The notes beneath the pieces were generated by a model. It saw nothing but the letters and a program-made list of their open reading frames with translations. It had not been told where the DNA came from and ran no database searches. A stretch of DNA of 64,000 bases from Pictodentalium vernedei (taxonomy: Eukaryota > Mollusca > Scaphopoda > Dentaliida > Dentaliidae), in NCBI GenBank assembly GCA_031216915.1, contig CM062290.1, positions 255,299,597 through 255,363,596 of the forward strand. The letters run 5' to 3'. The position numbers and the translations under genes are program-made. Below, piece after piece: positions 33,381 through 45,693 of the stretch. The number at the start of each line of letters is the position of its first letter. Position 1 is the first letter of the stretch.

Positions 33381-34300
33381 ATGCAAGTCTCAATGACACT
33401 GCAGCTCAACTTGTCCAAGAAGGGACTGAACTAAATAGAAAGGTCCAGTAATGCCAAGTCATTCACTCAAGTTTCTGCAGAAAAGACATCACACCAAAGC
33501 AACATATGAAATTTGAAAAAAAGGCCGGGTTACAGGTGCGGCCTGTAGGACCTGCTAATGGAATTGCTGACAATGTATATGACAAATCAAAGATGGCCAC
33601 TGATGGCCATGTTTTTAAACGAAATTCAGAAAAATTTGATAGCTCCCATCTAGACATCACACCAAAGGTACAAAGGAAATTTCGAAAAACATTGAGTGAG
33701 GGATGTGGCCTGTAAACTGTACTCATGGCATTGTTGACAATTTATATGCCAAATCCAAGATGGCTGCTGGCAGCCATGTTTTCCAACAAAATTCAGAAAA
33801 ATTTGATAGCTCCCATCTAGACATAACACCAAAACTACATTTCAAATCTGGAAAAGATCGAGTGAGAGATGTGGCCTGTAGGGTGTGCTAATGAAATTGT
33901 TGACAATTTATATGCCAAATCTAAGATGGCCACTGATGTTTTTCAACGAAGTTCGGAAAAATTCGATAGCTCCCATCTAGACATTGTCTCAAAGCTACAT
34001 ATGAAATCTGGGACAGATCGGGTGAGAGCTGCGGCCTGTAGGGTGTGCTAAAGGAATTGTAGGACAATTTATATCCAAATCCAAGGTGACCACTGTCGGT
34101 CATGTTTTTCAGCGAAATTCGAAAACATTCGATAGCTCCCATCTAGACATTGCCCTAAAGCCATGCATGAAATTTGGAACTGATCGGGTGAGAGCTGCGA
34201 CCTGTAGGGTGTGCAAAAGGAATTGTGGACGGACAGACGTACGACGGATCGTAAACCCATCCAAGAAGCTCATACTTGACGTTGTCAAGTTGAGCTAACA
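33381..34300 (+). mobile_element. Helitron-like tandem-array element G
   Basis: Starts ATGCAAGTCTCAATGACAC, CAGCTCAACTTG. Four monomers: GATAGCTCCCATCTAGACAT at 33638, 33805, 33965 and 34131 (160-167 bp apart). GGACGGACAGACG precedes hairpin CTTGACGTTGTCAAG and TTGAGCTAAC. Flanked by the diffuse AAGATGGCTGCC satellite. Confidence 0.8.
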
Positions 34301-34609
34301 ATTACAAAAAAGTCCATGATGGCTGCCGTGGAAGCCAGATTGGATATAGAAGAAAACTGGTTATCGAAAGGAACCCTCCTGCAGTCACCACTAATCCACC
34401 ACAGAAAATACGACCATGGTGCATTTCATTTTCAGGATATTGCGTGGACAGGGAAAAATTAGAAAAAATCCAAGATGGCTGCCATGCAATCCATATTGGA
34501 TACGGAAGAAAACTGCTTATTAAAAGGAACCTCCCTCTAGTCACCACTAATCCATCACAAAATAGGATACACAGGTTCTTTCATTTTCAAGTTTATTGCG
34601 TGGACGAGT

Positions 34610-37600
34610 AATGAAAGTGTCAATGACACTGTAGCTTAACTTGTGTGTTGTGTTTGATGAAAAGGATAATGTTCAATGTTTATGAAAGGATTATGAAATA
34701 AAACAAGAATTGTGATAATTGAGAATATGTTCATTTCTGTTCCCTGTATGCTATGTTTACGATAAAAATAACATGAGGTGTACACTGTACTAAAGAGCTG
34801 AGGGGTGGGTTAATATGATCTCACAGTTAATGTATGTGGCCCTCACAGTTAATGTATATCAACAAAAGTTACCAAGTTACAGCGAAATTATTCCAAAACG
34901 AGTCATCCTATCAAGTTACATTATTTATATTTATTTATTTATTGGTTTTTAAGGTCACATACTTATGCACAATGGCTAATCGTGACCGTGACAGTTTTAC
35001 GGGTGGAGGAAGCCGGAGTACCCGGAGAGAACCACCGAGCAACGACGAGCAGCTGTCAGCTCTCCAACATCGTAACTCTGAACTCTGCACCGCAGCACAG
35101 GCAGGGTCAGATTGGTTGAAGACATGCGCACCATCGACGTGCAGTACGCCTCAGTACACAGCGTCATCGTGCCGCCATCAAGTTACATTAAAATACCTTC
35201 ATAAATGTGGCCTGTAGAGTGTGCTAAAGGTTTTCGTGCTTCGGGCCCCTGTAGCCGTCAGTTTCCCAATTGCGTCCAAAGGGGACGTTCTCATCTAGAC
35301 ATTATATGAAGTCAACCTACCAAGTTACAATCAAATCCCTTAATAAATATGACCTGTACACTGTGCTAAAGGTCTTTGGGCTCTGGCAGCCATCATGGTT
35401 TAATGATCGCAACCAAAAGGGAACATTCTCATCTGGGCATCATCTGGAGTGATCCTACAAAGTTACAATGAAATCCCTTCATAAATATGACCTGTAAACT
35501 GTGCTCAAGGTTTTTGGGATTCGGGCCCCTGAAGCCGTCACAGTTGACCAATCACGACCAAAAGGGGATGTCATCATCTAGGCATTATATGGAGTCAAAC
35601 TTACGGGTTACAATGAAGTCCTTCCATAAATATGACCAATAGACTATGCTAAAGGTTTTGGGCTCGGGCAGCCATCAAGGCTGAACGATCGCGACCGTTC
35701 TCATCTAGACATTATTTAGAGTCATCCTACCAAGGTACAATGAAATCCCTTCATAAATATCACCTCTAGACTGTGCTAAAGATTTTCGGGGCTTTGGGCA
35801 CCTGTAGCCAACACAGTTGCCTAATGGTGTCCAAAAGGGACTGTTCTCATCTAGACATTACATGAAGTCAACCTACCAAGTTACAATGAAATCCCTTCAT
35901 AAATATGATCTGAAGATAGTGCTAAAGGTTTTCGAGCTTCAGGCTTGGGCAGCCATCATGGTTGAATGATCGCAACCAAAAGGGGACATTCTCATCTGGA
36001 CATCATCTGTAGTGATCCTATGAAGTTACAATGAAATCCCTTCATAAATATGACCTGTAGACTGTGCTCAAGATTTTCGGGCTTCAAGCTACTGTAGCCA
36101 TCACAGTTGACCAATCATGACCAAAAGGTGATGTCATCATCTAGGCATTATATGGAGTCAACCTAACAGGTTACAATGAAATCCTTCTATAAATATAACC
36201 TTTTGCCTATGCTAAAGGTTTTTGGGCTCGGGCACCCATCAAGGCTGAAGGATCACGGCCAAAATGGAACGTTCTCATCTAGACATTATTTGGAGTCATC
36301 CTACCAAGTTACAATGAAATCTCTTCATAAATATGACCTGTAGACAGTGCTAAAGGTTTTCGGGCTTCGGGCACCTTTAGCCGTCAAAGTTGCCCAATCA
36401 TGTCCAAAAGGGGACGTTCTCATCTAGACATTATATGAAGTCAACCTACCAAGTTACAATGAAATCCCTTCATAAATATGACCTGTAGACTGTGCTTAAG
36501 GGCTTCGGGCTCGGGCAGCCATCACGGTTGAATGATCGCAACCAAAGGGGACAATCTCATCTAGGCATCATCTGGAGGGATCCTACGAAGTTACAATGAA
36601 AGCCCTTCATAAATATGACCTGTAGACTGTGCTCAAGGTTTTTGGGCTTCGGGCACATGTAGCCATCACAGCTGACCAATCATGATCAAAAGGGGATGTC
36701 ATCATCTAGGCATTATATGGAGTCAACCTAATACGTTACAATGAAATCCTTCCATAAATATGACCTTTTACCTATGCTAAAGGTTTTTGGGCTCGGGCAC
36801 CCATCAAGGCTGAATGATCGCGATCAAAATGGGACGTTCTCATCTAGACATTATTTGGAGTCATCCTACCAAGTTACAATGAAATCCCCTCATAAATATG
36901 ACCTGTAGACTGTGCTAAAGGTTTTCGGGTTTCGGGCACCTTTAGCCGTCACAGTTGCCCAATCATGTCCAAAAGGGGACGTTCTCATCTAGACATTATA
37001 TGAAGTTAACCTACCAAGTTACAATGAAATCCCTTCATAAATATGACGTGTAGACTGTGCTAAAGGTTTTCGGGCTTCTGGCTCGGGCAGCCATCATGGC
37101 TGAATGATCGCAACCATAGGGGACAATCTAATCTGGGCATCATATGGAGTGATTCTAAGAAGTTAAAATGAAATCCCTTCATGCATATGACCTGTAGAAT
37201 GTGCTCAAGGTTTTCGGGCGTCGGGCACTTGTAGCCATCACAACTGACCAATCACGACCAAAAGGGGATGTCATCATCTAGGCATTATATGGAGTCAACC
37301 TAACAGGTTACAATGAAATCCTTCCATAAATATGACCTTTTGCCTGTGCTAAAGGTTTTTGGGCTCGGGCCCCCATCAAGGCTGCATGATCGCGATCAAA
37401 ATGGGACGTTCTCATCTAGGCATTATTTGGAGTCATCCTACCAAGTTACAATGAAATCCCTTCATAAATATTACCTCTAGACTGTGCTAAATGTTTTCGG
37501 GCTTCGGGCCCCTGTAGCCGTCACAGTTGCCGAATCACGTCCAAAAGGGGAATTTCTCATCTAGACATTGTATGAAGTCAACCCACCAAGTTACAATGAA

Positions 37601-38196
37601 ATTCCTCAATAAATATGACCTGTAGACTGTGCTAAAGGTTTTCGGGTTTTGGACTCGGGCAGTCGTCACGGTTGGCAGATCATGCCGAAATGGGGAAATT
37701 CTCATCTAGACACCATAAGGAGTCATCCTACCAAGTTACAATGAAATCCCTCCACATTAAACATGACCTGCAGACTGTGCTAAAAGTTTTTGGATTTCGG
37801 GCTTGGGCAGCCATCACGGTTTATAGATCATGCCCAAAAGGGGACGTTCTCATCTAGGCATTATACAGAGGCATCCTACCAAGTTATAATGAAATCCCTT
37901 CATAAATACGACCTGTAGACTGTGCTAATGGTTTTCGGGTTTTGGGCTCGGGCAGCCATACCGGTTGCCCGATCGCGACCAAAAGGGGACGTTCTCTTCT
38001 AGACATGACCCCAAACCTGCATATGAAATTTTGTGACGATCAGACAAGAATTGCGGGGTGTAGCCCGTGTTAAAGGAAAATGTGTACAGACGTCACAGAC
38101 TCACAGACTAACAGACTCGCAGACTCACAGACTAACAGACTTCCGCACGCGTGATGGCAATAGCTTATCTTGACTATGTCAAGTTAAGCTAAAAAT
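34610..38196 (+). mobile_element. Helitron-like tandem-array element E with 4-mer higher-order repeat
   Basis: Starts AATGAAAGTGTCAATGACAC and ends CGCACGCGTGATGGCAATAG, hairpin CTTGACTATGTCAAG, TTAAGCTAAAAA. About 20 monomers of about 141 bp. A distinctive monomer (GGGGATGTCATCATCTAGG) recurs at 35572, 36135, 36700 and 37272, a higher-order period of 563-572 bp, or four monomers. Carries a SINE at 34924-35176. Confidence 0.85.
34924..35176 (-). mobile_element. 5'-truncated SINE inside element E, exact target duplication
   Basis: ATCAAGTTACATTA at 34910-34923 and again at 35177-35190. The duplicated bases are monomer sequence of element E, so the SINE arrived after the array element. Type I tail; the 5' head is missing. 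Confidence 0.92.
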
Positions 38197-38749
38197 GACG
38201 AAACAATCCAAGATGGCTGCCAATGAAGCCATATTGAATACGGCAGAAAAGAGATTATCGAAAGAAACCTTCCTCCAGTCATCACTAATCCATCACAAAA
38301 ATAGGATCCATACTTCAAGTTATTACGCGAACCAGCAAAAATACCAAAAAATCCAAGATGGCTGTCATGTCGGTCATATTGGATATGGCAGAAAACTGAT
38401 GGGCGCCAAGTGATGGTAAATGCTGAGTCAAGTAATTAATTGGACAATGAGTAAGTAGCATGCGGTTTACATTATAAAATCACTCAATAACGATTACTTT
38501 CTGTCTGAAGAACAGCGTGAGGTGTCAAGAGAGTGTAATAACTTTATGAGTCCGACATACAGTTTTTTGCAACACGATACGAAAAATCATTACACCATCA
38601 GATAATAAAGAAGACAAGTATGCTCTGAGCCAGATTTGAACCCCATAAGTTAACTGGCACATCTGAGACGGTTTGTTCGATTGAAAGAAATGGAAGAGTT
38701 TCGAAAATATCGGTAAGCCCCCAGCGGACGCTACAAAGAACATGGACGT

Positions 38750-38961
38750 CATAATGAACAAAAATAACGAATTTTCGCCAATGAACCTTATTAAACTGGA
38801 CAGACGTCATAATCGTTACTTATTCCAAGTTCTTTATTCGACATATGTTAACAACAGATTCTGTCTGTTGATAAGGAATGTCGAATAGGGAACTGTGAAT
38901 AAGTAACGGTTGTCATGTCCCTTTTAAGGTTCATTGGCTAAAACTGTGTTTTTCCATTATG
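38750..38961. repeat. Long imperfect palindrome, MITE candidate
   Basis: CATAATG at 38750 and CATTATG at 38955 bound arms with GCCAATGAACCTTATTAAA / TTTTAAGGTTCATTGGC, GTTACTTATTC / GAATAAGTAAC, and a centre CAACAGATTCTGTCTGTTG. Confidence 0.75.
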
Positions 38962-39089
38962 CCTTTTTCACAGACATTGCGTTTTGTCAAAGGATACAGA
39001 GTACAGTCCAAGCGTTTTAGTGGTAATCAACGAACTGTGCACTTTCTGAATCTACAAACTGCGGCGACGAAACGTGAACACTTTGTATC

Positions 39090-40886
39090 AATGAAAGTGT
39101 CAATGACACTGTAGCTCAACTTGTTAAGTCATGTACATGCATATGTATGTGACACAGCAATGGCAAACCTCTAGGTAATGACCTGATAACAAAGGTACAT
39201 ATAAAGTATTGTAATGGTCTGTACATAAATACACTGACCGCAGCCTGTAACAAATGTATAGGTAAAGTATTGTAAAGGTGGGTGACAGTCAGATGCTAAA
39301 CTGGAAAAGAAATCTTTGAGTCCCAGAGTGGGTCTGACTGAGCCCCAAAATATTTGTTCTCATAGCACAGTGATAACAAAGGCACCCCAAAACACACTCG
39401 CTCCTGTCCCAAGGTGAAAACAAAGGTACGCAAGACGTTTCGTGACGATCAGTTCATAAATACGAGCTGTATAGAAGTTGTGACAAAAAACTGATTACTG
39501 GTTGGACCTAATTTCGGTACAAAATGGCCACTGGCAGCCATCTTGAATTTTGGACCGCACCCAAAAACACTCGTTCTCGTCCCAAGTTGATAACAAAGGT
39601 ACCCAAGAAGTTTCGTGAAGATCGGTTGATAAATACAGCCTCTAGCCCGAGCCGTATTGACATGTGCAATTAAGAGTGTATAAGTAGCACTGAATAAATC
39701 AAAGTTCATCTAATTTGCATAATTTCTGCACGAGAAAAACAACCCCGTACTATATGTGATGTATTCCATGTTACTAAACATTCATACAAAAATTTATTCA
39801 AATCAGAACTTTCATACAGAAGTTCTGTACAAAAGACTGATTTCACTAATTTTGGTACAAAATGGCTGCTGGTGGCTATCTTGAATTTCGGACCACACCC
39901 AAAAACACTCCCACGGTGATTACAAAGGTACCCAAGACGTTTCGTAAAGATCGGTTCATAAATACGGTCTCTAGCCTGAGCCGTATAAAAGTTGTGTACA
40001 AAAAACTGATTAGACCTAATTTCGGTACAAAATGGCCACTGGCAGCCATCTTGAATTTTGGACCGCACCCAGAGACACTCGTTCTCATCCCAAGTTGATA
40101 ACAAAGGTACGCAAGACGTTTCGTGAAGATCGATTCATAAATACAGACTCTAGCCCGAGCCGTATTGACATGTACACTTACAGTGTATAAGTAGCACAGA
40201 ATAAATCAAAGTTCATCTAATTTGCATAATTTCTGCACGAGAAAAAAACCCGTATTTTATTTGATGTATCCCATGGTACTAAACATTCACACAAAAATTA
40301 TTCAAATCAGCGCTTTCATATGGAAGTTCTGTGCAAAAATTTGATTGCACCTAATATTGTACAAAATGGCTGCCATCGGCCATCTTGAATTTCGGACCGG
40401 ACCCAAAAACACTCGTTCTCGTCCCACGGTGATACCAAAGGTACCCAAGAAGTTTCGTAAAGATCGGTTCATAAATATGGCCTCTAGCCCGAGCCGTATT
40501 GGCATTTGCATTTACAGTACTGAAAGTAACACTAAATACATCAAAGTTAGTCTAATTTGCATAATTTAAGCACGAGAAAAACCCCGTATTATATGTGATG
40601 TATCCCATGGTACTAAACATTCATACAAAAGATTATTCAAATCAGCGCTTTCATGCGGAAGTTCTGCGCAAAAATCTGATTGCACCTAATTTTGTACAAA
40701 ATGGCTGCCAGCGGCCAACTTGAATTTCGGATCGGACCCAAAACACTCGTTCTCGTCCCACGGTCATAGCAAAGGTACCCAAGAAGTTTCGTAAAGATCG
40801 GTTCATAAATTCGGCCTCTAGCCCGAGCCGGACAACTGGCCATGGCATAGGCTTAAATTTGGCTTCGCCAAAGTTGAGCTAAAAAT
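39090..40886 (+). mobile_element. Helitron-like tandem-array element C
   Basis: Same family as 15984-17300: AATGAAAGTGTCAATGACAC start, AAAATGGC(T/C)(G/A)C(T/C) and TTCATAAATACGGCCTCTAG units (five), and the GGCTTCGCCAAAGTTGAGCT end. The terminal microsatellite is nearly absent (only GGACAACTGGCC remains). Confidence 0.8.
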
Positions 40887-41554
40887 GTCTTTTTAACAAG
40901 AGGGCCATCAGTGGATACGTGACTAACGACGTCACTTCCAAGATCTTCCACTAGTTCGCCAAAACGGGGTTGATCCCTACCTGATATACTATGACAGCAG
41001 ATCCCAAGCTAGTGGTGAAGCCGTGTGCGGTTCGATCGCCCTCCCCATTACGCCGTCTGTCGGAAATTTTTGTTATCCGTCGGAAAAAATTTTTCTCTAA
41101 AAAGCCACTAATTTGAAAAATGTTGAGTGCAAGGCATTATCTCTGAAGTGAATTTATTTCATCTGCATGGATTTGTCTGGTTAGAATTTAAGGGCCTATA
41201 GGCACTCTCCCAGAAATTATAACAAGGTAAAGACATGTCAACACATTTTGACAAAAATGAAAAAAGTTATCACTCCATTGAGTTAGTTTTCAAGTTTGTA
41301 CCGGCGGTCAACTACCAGGGAACACAGTCGAAAAATTTTAACTCTCCCCCACCATGTTGAAAAATTTTGAGATTCCAGTTTTGGGCCTGAATGACAGTAT
41401 AATTCACTCTTTATATATATAGAGTAAGCATAGCTAACGATAAATAGGCGCGTGGCTAGAATTTCTCCATTTTCACTTATTGCATCGGCAAGGTGTTTCG
41501 TGGTTATCTATAATTCACATCCACTAGTTGAAGCAGAGTGCGGGAGCCTTACTT

Positions 41555-41685
41555 AGAGGTTATTACTTGGGTTAGATCTATATCGGCCGAGATATCAGCC
41601 GGTATTAACTTGCAACCAGCCCGAGGCCGAAGGTTACTGAGGACTGATATCTCGGCCGATATGAAAATAACAAGTAATAACCTCT
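41555..41685. repeat. Palindromic MITE candidate
   Basis: AGAGGTTATTACTTG and CAAGTAATAACCTCT ends, with ATATCGGCCGAGATATCAG / CTGATATCTCGGCCGATAT inside. Confidence 0.8.
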
Positions 41686-41978
41686 TTATTTGTTAAACCA
41701 CTACAAATAATTGCAAAATGTTCTCCTATCTGCTTCAGTTTTCACCACGTCGTAAGTTTCCTCTTCTCCCAGTTCAGCTGTTCGAACTCCTCGGCGTCTC
41801 CACTTGGGAAGCAGCGACATTCGGATAGTTGAACTATCTCTTCTCCCACTTCGACAAATCCCCGCTTACGACTCTGTATCTTAGTTTTCGTTGAATATTC
41901 TGCTATTTAACTCTTATTTCTTCCCTTCATCCCCCCCCCCCCCAATCTTCGATGTAAACGAATTGGTTGCGCCCAGTA

Positions 41979-42375
41979 TTTATTTATTTATTTATTTATT
42001 TATTAGGGTTTAACGACACATTAACAACCAAGGTCATATCGTGTCGGTGACAGTTTTACGGGTGGAGGAAGCCGGAGTACCAGGGGAGAACCACCGAGCA
42101 GCTGCCAGCTCCACAACATCGTAACTCCGCACTGCAGCACAGGCAGAGTTAGATTGGTTGAAGTCATGCGCACCATCGACTTGCAGTAAGTCTTAATACA
42201 CGGCGTCATCGTGCCCCATGTGGATAATTGACGTGAAGTGCCTAGCCCAAGGACACAACGCGGGAGTCCGAATCGATCGCTCAGACGGTCACCCATCCAA
42301 GGACTCACCGGCCTCGACGTTGGTTAACTTCGGTGATCTGACGAGAACTGGTTACCGCAATGCCATCGCGCCCCC
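41979..42375 (-). mobile_element. 5S-headed SINE, full length, tail type II
   Basis: GTTGCGCCCAGTA at 41966-41978 against GTTGCGTCCAGTA at 42376-42388. Tail TATTTATTTATTAGGG, GTTTAACGACACATTAACAA. 5S-like head at about 42274-42350. Confidence 0.9.
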
Positions 42376-42479
42376 GTTGCGTCCAGTAACACATCAATGG
42401 CAATTTGAAGTCATAATTGTCGAGCGTAATAAAAGGAATTTCTGGGAAGGAAAATCATATCTAATAAATAACATATAAT

Positions 42480-42611
42480 AAACGTATAGTGTTTTCAAAT
42501 AAAAAAATATTCTTCGAATAGGATTAAGAATGAAACCGACGAGCCACTGACGAATCCGTTTCATTCTTAATTCTACGAGAATAATTTTTTACTTGAAAAC
42601 ACTAAACGTTT
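42480..42611. repeat. Palindromic MITE candidate
   Basis: AACGTATAGTGTTTTCAA / TTGAAAACACTAAACGTT arms and ATTAAGAATGAAAC / GTTTCATTCTTAAT inside. Confidence 0.78.
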
Positions 42612-42737
42612 ATTTTGTTTATCCCATAAATCTTTTATAGTGCAGTCGCGGCGAAATCGTGCTGTTGCTCACTACAAAATACAGGGAGAGTGAGGAGCTG
42701 TAAGATCCAAGTCGATTACAAGCAAAATTGCCAAAAA

Positions 42738-44818
42738 CAAGAGGCCCCACGGGGCCTGAAGCGCTCACCTTGAACAGAACACGATATAAACAGAGTTCAA
42801 GAATGAGACTACATTAAGCGATACATCTCCATAGGATACATTGTCAATCCTTGAGCCCCTCAGGAGTGACAAAAATAGTCCGAGCATCATTCCTTTTCTT
42901 CAGTTGATCATAATGTAAAATGGTGAGCTCCCCTATGAAGCCCCTTGATACAACCTATGTGAATCCAGAGGATACTGAATACAAAATATCTAATTCTTCA
43001 GCTGAATGGCCAATTCTGGCTCCCATAGGGAGCCCAAGTATTAACCCAGGCTCTCGATTTGAACAAAGTAAAATCTGACTTCCCTAGAGATGTTGTATAC
43101 CAAATATGAAAGCATTCTGACTGTTGGATTTGAAGAAGAAAATTTTTAAAGAAATTTCTTCATATTGCATTAAGTTAAAATTTGGGCTGCCATAGCGAGC
43201 CCAAATATTAACCTACGGACCCGATTTGAACAAACTTGAATCTGAGCCCCCTGGAGATGTTGGATACAAAATATGAAAGCATTCTGACTATTGGATCTGG
43301 AGAAGAAGATTTTCAATGAAAGTTCCTCATATTGCACTAAGTAAAAATTCGGGCTACCATAGGGAGCCCAAATATTAACCCAGGGAACCAATTTGAATAA
43401 CTTGAATCTGACTCCCCTAGAGATGTTGTAAACCATAAATGAAAGGATTCTGACAGGTGAATCTGAAGAAGAATATTTTTGAAGAAATTCCCTCATATTG
43501 TATACTAAGTTAAATTTCAGATTCCCACATGGAGCCCAAATATTAACCCTGGCACTCAAATTGAACAAACTTGAATCTGACCTCCCTAGAGATGCTGTAT
43601 ACCAAATATGAAAGCATTCCGACTGATGGATCTGAAGAAATTTCCTCATATAGCACTATGTTAATATTTGGGCTACCAAAGCGAGCCCAAATATATACCT
43701 AGGGATCCGATTTCAACAAACGTGAATCTGACCTCCCTAGAGATGTTGTATACCAAATATGAAAGCATTCTGACTGGTGGATCTGAAGAAAGAGATTTTT
43801 AAAAATTACTCCCCATATTGAACTAAGTTAAAATTTGGGCTTCCATAGAAAGCCCAAATATTAACCTAGGGACTTGGTTTGAACAATCTTGAATCTGACC
43901 CTCATAACAATGATGTATACCAAACATTAAAAGATTCTGACTGGTGGTTCTGAAGAAGATTTTTAAAGAATATTCCCCATATTGCCCTAAGTTAAAAATT
44001 CGGGCTCCTGTATTGAGTCCAAATATGAGCCAATGGGCTTTATATTAACAAACTTGTATCTGACCCCCCAATGGATGCTGTATACCGAATATCAAAAGAT
44101 TCTGACCACTGGTTCCGGAGAAAAGATTTTTTTTTAATTTTTGCAAATATGCTGACTCAGCATTTTTTCGATGCCCTCTACAGAACACCCTAACATAACC
44201 GATGGCATTTTTTTTACAATTCAATTCTACTCGTCCTAAGGATGCTTCACACCAAATAGCAGTTCTCTGTTCTGTGTGGTTTGGGAAATATGGGCTTTTG
44301 AAAATATTTCTATTTTTGGCTCCTGGGGTTCCCATGGGGATGCAGGATTTTTTTTGCACGAGTCAAGTACTTATGACCCAATAATACCACATCCGAAATT
44401 TGGTTCAAATCGGACCATCAGTTCAGAAAATAGAAATTCTGGGCGGGGCCGAAAATCTTACCCCTGCCATTACAAAGCCAAATATTGCTTCTCGAACTTC
44501 GTTTGAACAAACTGGAATCTACACCTCTAAAGGAAGGTCCATAACAAATATCAAGTCATTGTATACACTGGTTCATGAGAAGATTTTAAAAATATTTTGG
44601 AACATTTTCCCCCACCACCTCCCTATGGGGCTGGGCATATTGAGTTGAATAAAAATGCAAGCCCCTTCGGGACCATTACTCACACAAAATTCACTTGAAT
44701 TGGCCCAGTGGTTTTGGAGAAGACCAAAACATGGTGTTGACGGACGACGGACGGACGGACGGACGGAGGGCGATGGGATTAGCTCAGCTTGACTTTATCA
44801 AGGTGAGCTTATAAAAAA
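42738..44818 (+). mobile_element. Helitron-like tandem-array element H1
   Basis: Starts CAAGAGGCCCCACGGGGCC then GCGCTCACCTTG. About seven monomers: TGAAAGCATTCTGA-type landmarks at 43108, 43275, 43441, 43610 and 43761. Then a non-repetitive distal segment, GGACGGACGGACGGAC, and end hairpin CTTGACTTTATCAAGG, TGAGCTTATAAAAAA. A 159-codon ORF in the monomers is array read-through. Confidence 0.8.
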
Positions 44819-45130
44819 GGCGCAGTGATATATTTCTGTCTAAAAATAACTCCCCAACAAACTTGAGCTAAACTTGCAAAAATACTACATTAAATGAACA
44901 ATGTGTAGTGTTTTCTACTGGCATTCTGTAATATTTTCAAAAAGGTTCAAAGAAAACAACAACTGAACCAGGAAGGGGGGGGTCACTAAAAATTTGCAAG
45001 ACGTGACGTCCTATTTTTTATTCGGTTCCTTTTTACACCCACCTACCCACTACGTGCAAATTTTCTACTACCGTTCTCAGACACCCACCGCCCACTCTCC
45101 CATTAAAATCCAAAATAAACTTACCCCAAC
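44819..45130. other. Nothing recognised
   Basis: Sequence between element H1 and a SINE. Confidence 0.5.
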
Positions 45131-45420
45131 TGCCCACGTGGGGGCACGATGACGCTGTGTGCTGAGACGTACTGCACGCCGAGGTGCACATGTCTTCAGC
45201 CAATACCCTGTCTGTGCTGTGTAGTACGCAGTATCGCTGTGCAGTGTGTAGTACAGTCGTGGGTTATGATGTTGAAGAGCTGACAGCTGCTCGTCGTTGC
45301 TCGGTGGTTCTCTCCGGGTACTCTGGCTTCCTCCACCCGTAAGCCTGTCACCGACACGATATGACCCTGGTTGTTAAAGTGTCGTTAAACACCAATAAAT
45401 AAATAAATAAATAAATAAAT
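45131..45420 (+). mobile_element. 5'-truncated SINE, tail type II
   Basis: From CCCACGTGGGGGCACG through GTGTCGTTAAACACC and (AATA)n. Body expanded by CTGTGTAGTACGCAGT-like repeats. No convincing target duplication. Confidence 0.75.
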
Positions 45421-45693
45421 TACTAAATAAATAACTTGGGTTGAATTTAGTGCATCAGAGAGAATTTTCCCAAAATACTGTCCGCACATTTTCTACATTT
45501 CGAACAAGACACCACCCCCTACTAACGTGTGACATTTTCCCAGATTAAGCCCAATATTCTCACATATAAAGCCTCCTGATGTTGTTTTTATGTTAAGATT
45601 GTGATGTACAACATCATCTTTAAGGTTTGAAACACAAATGATGGTATATATTAGCTGATATATTGATATATTTTTAAAAAATAGGCCGATGAA

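Larger units (their letters stand above)
33255..38398 (+). repeat. Diffuse satellite (about 150-160 bp) interrupted by elements G and E
   Basis: Units containing CCAAGATGGCTGCC, GGAAGAAAACTG and CACTAATCCATCACA lie at about 33255-33380, 34303-34609 and 38197-38398. The intervening DNA is elements G and E. The pieces read in the same direction and phase, as expected if both elements inserted into one array. Confidence 0.6.

Noticed and set aside
34610-38196. CRISPR-like regularly spaced repeats
   Set aside because: Head-to-tail monomers with no unique spacers, in a eukaryotic mobile element.
43170-43649. 159-aa repetitive ORF
   Set aside because: It follows the tandem monomers of element H1 on the opposite strand. 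Its internal repeats reflect DNA periodicity, not protein domains.
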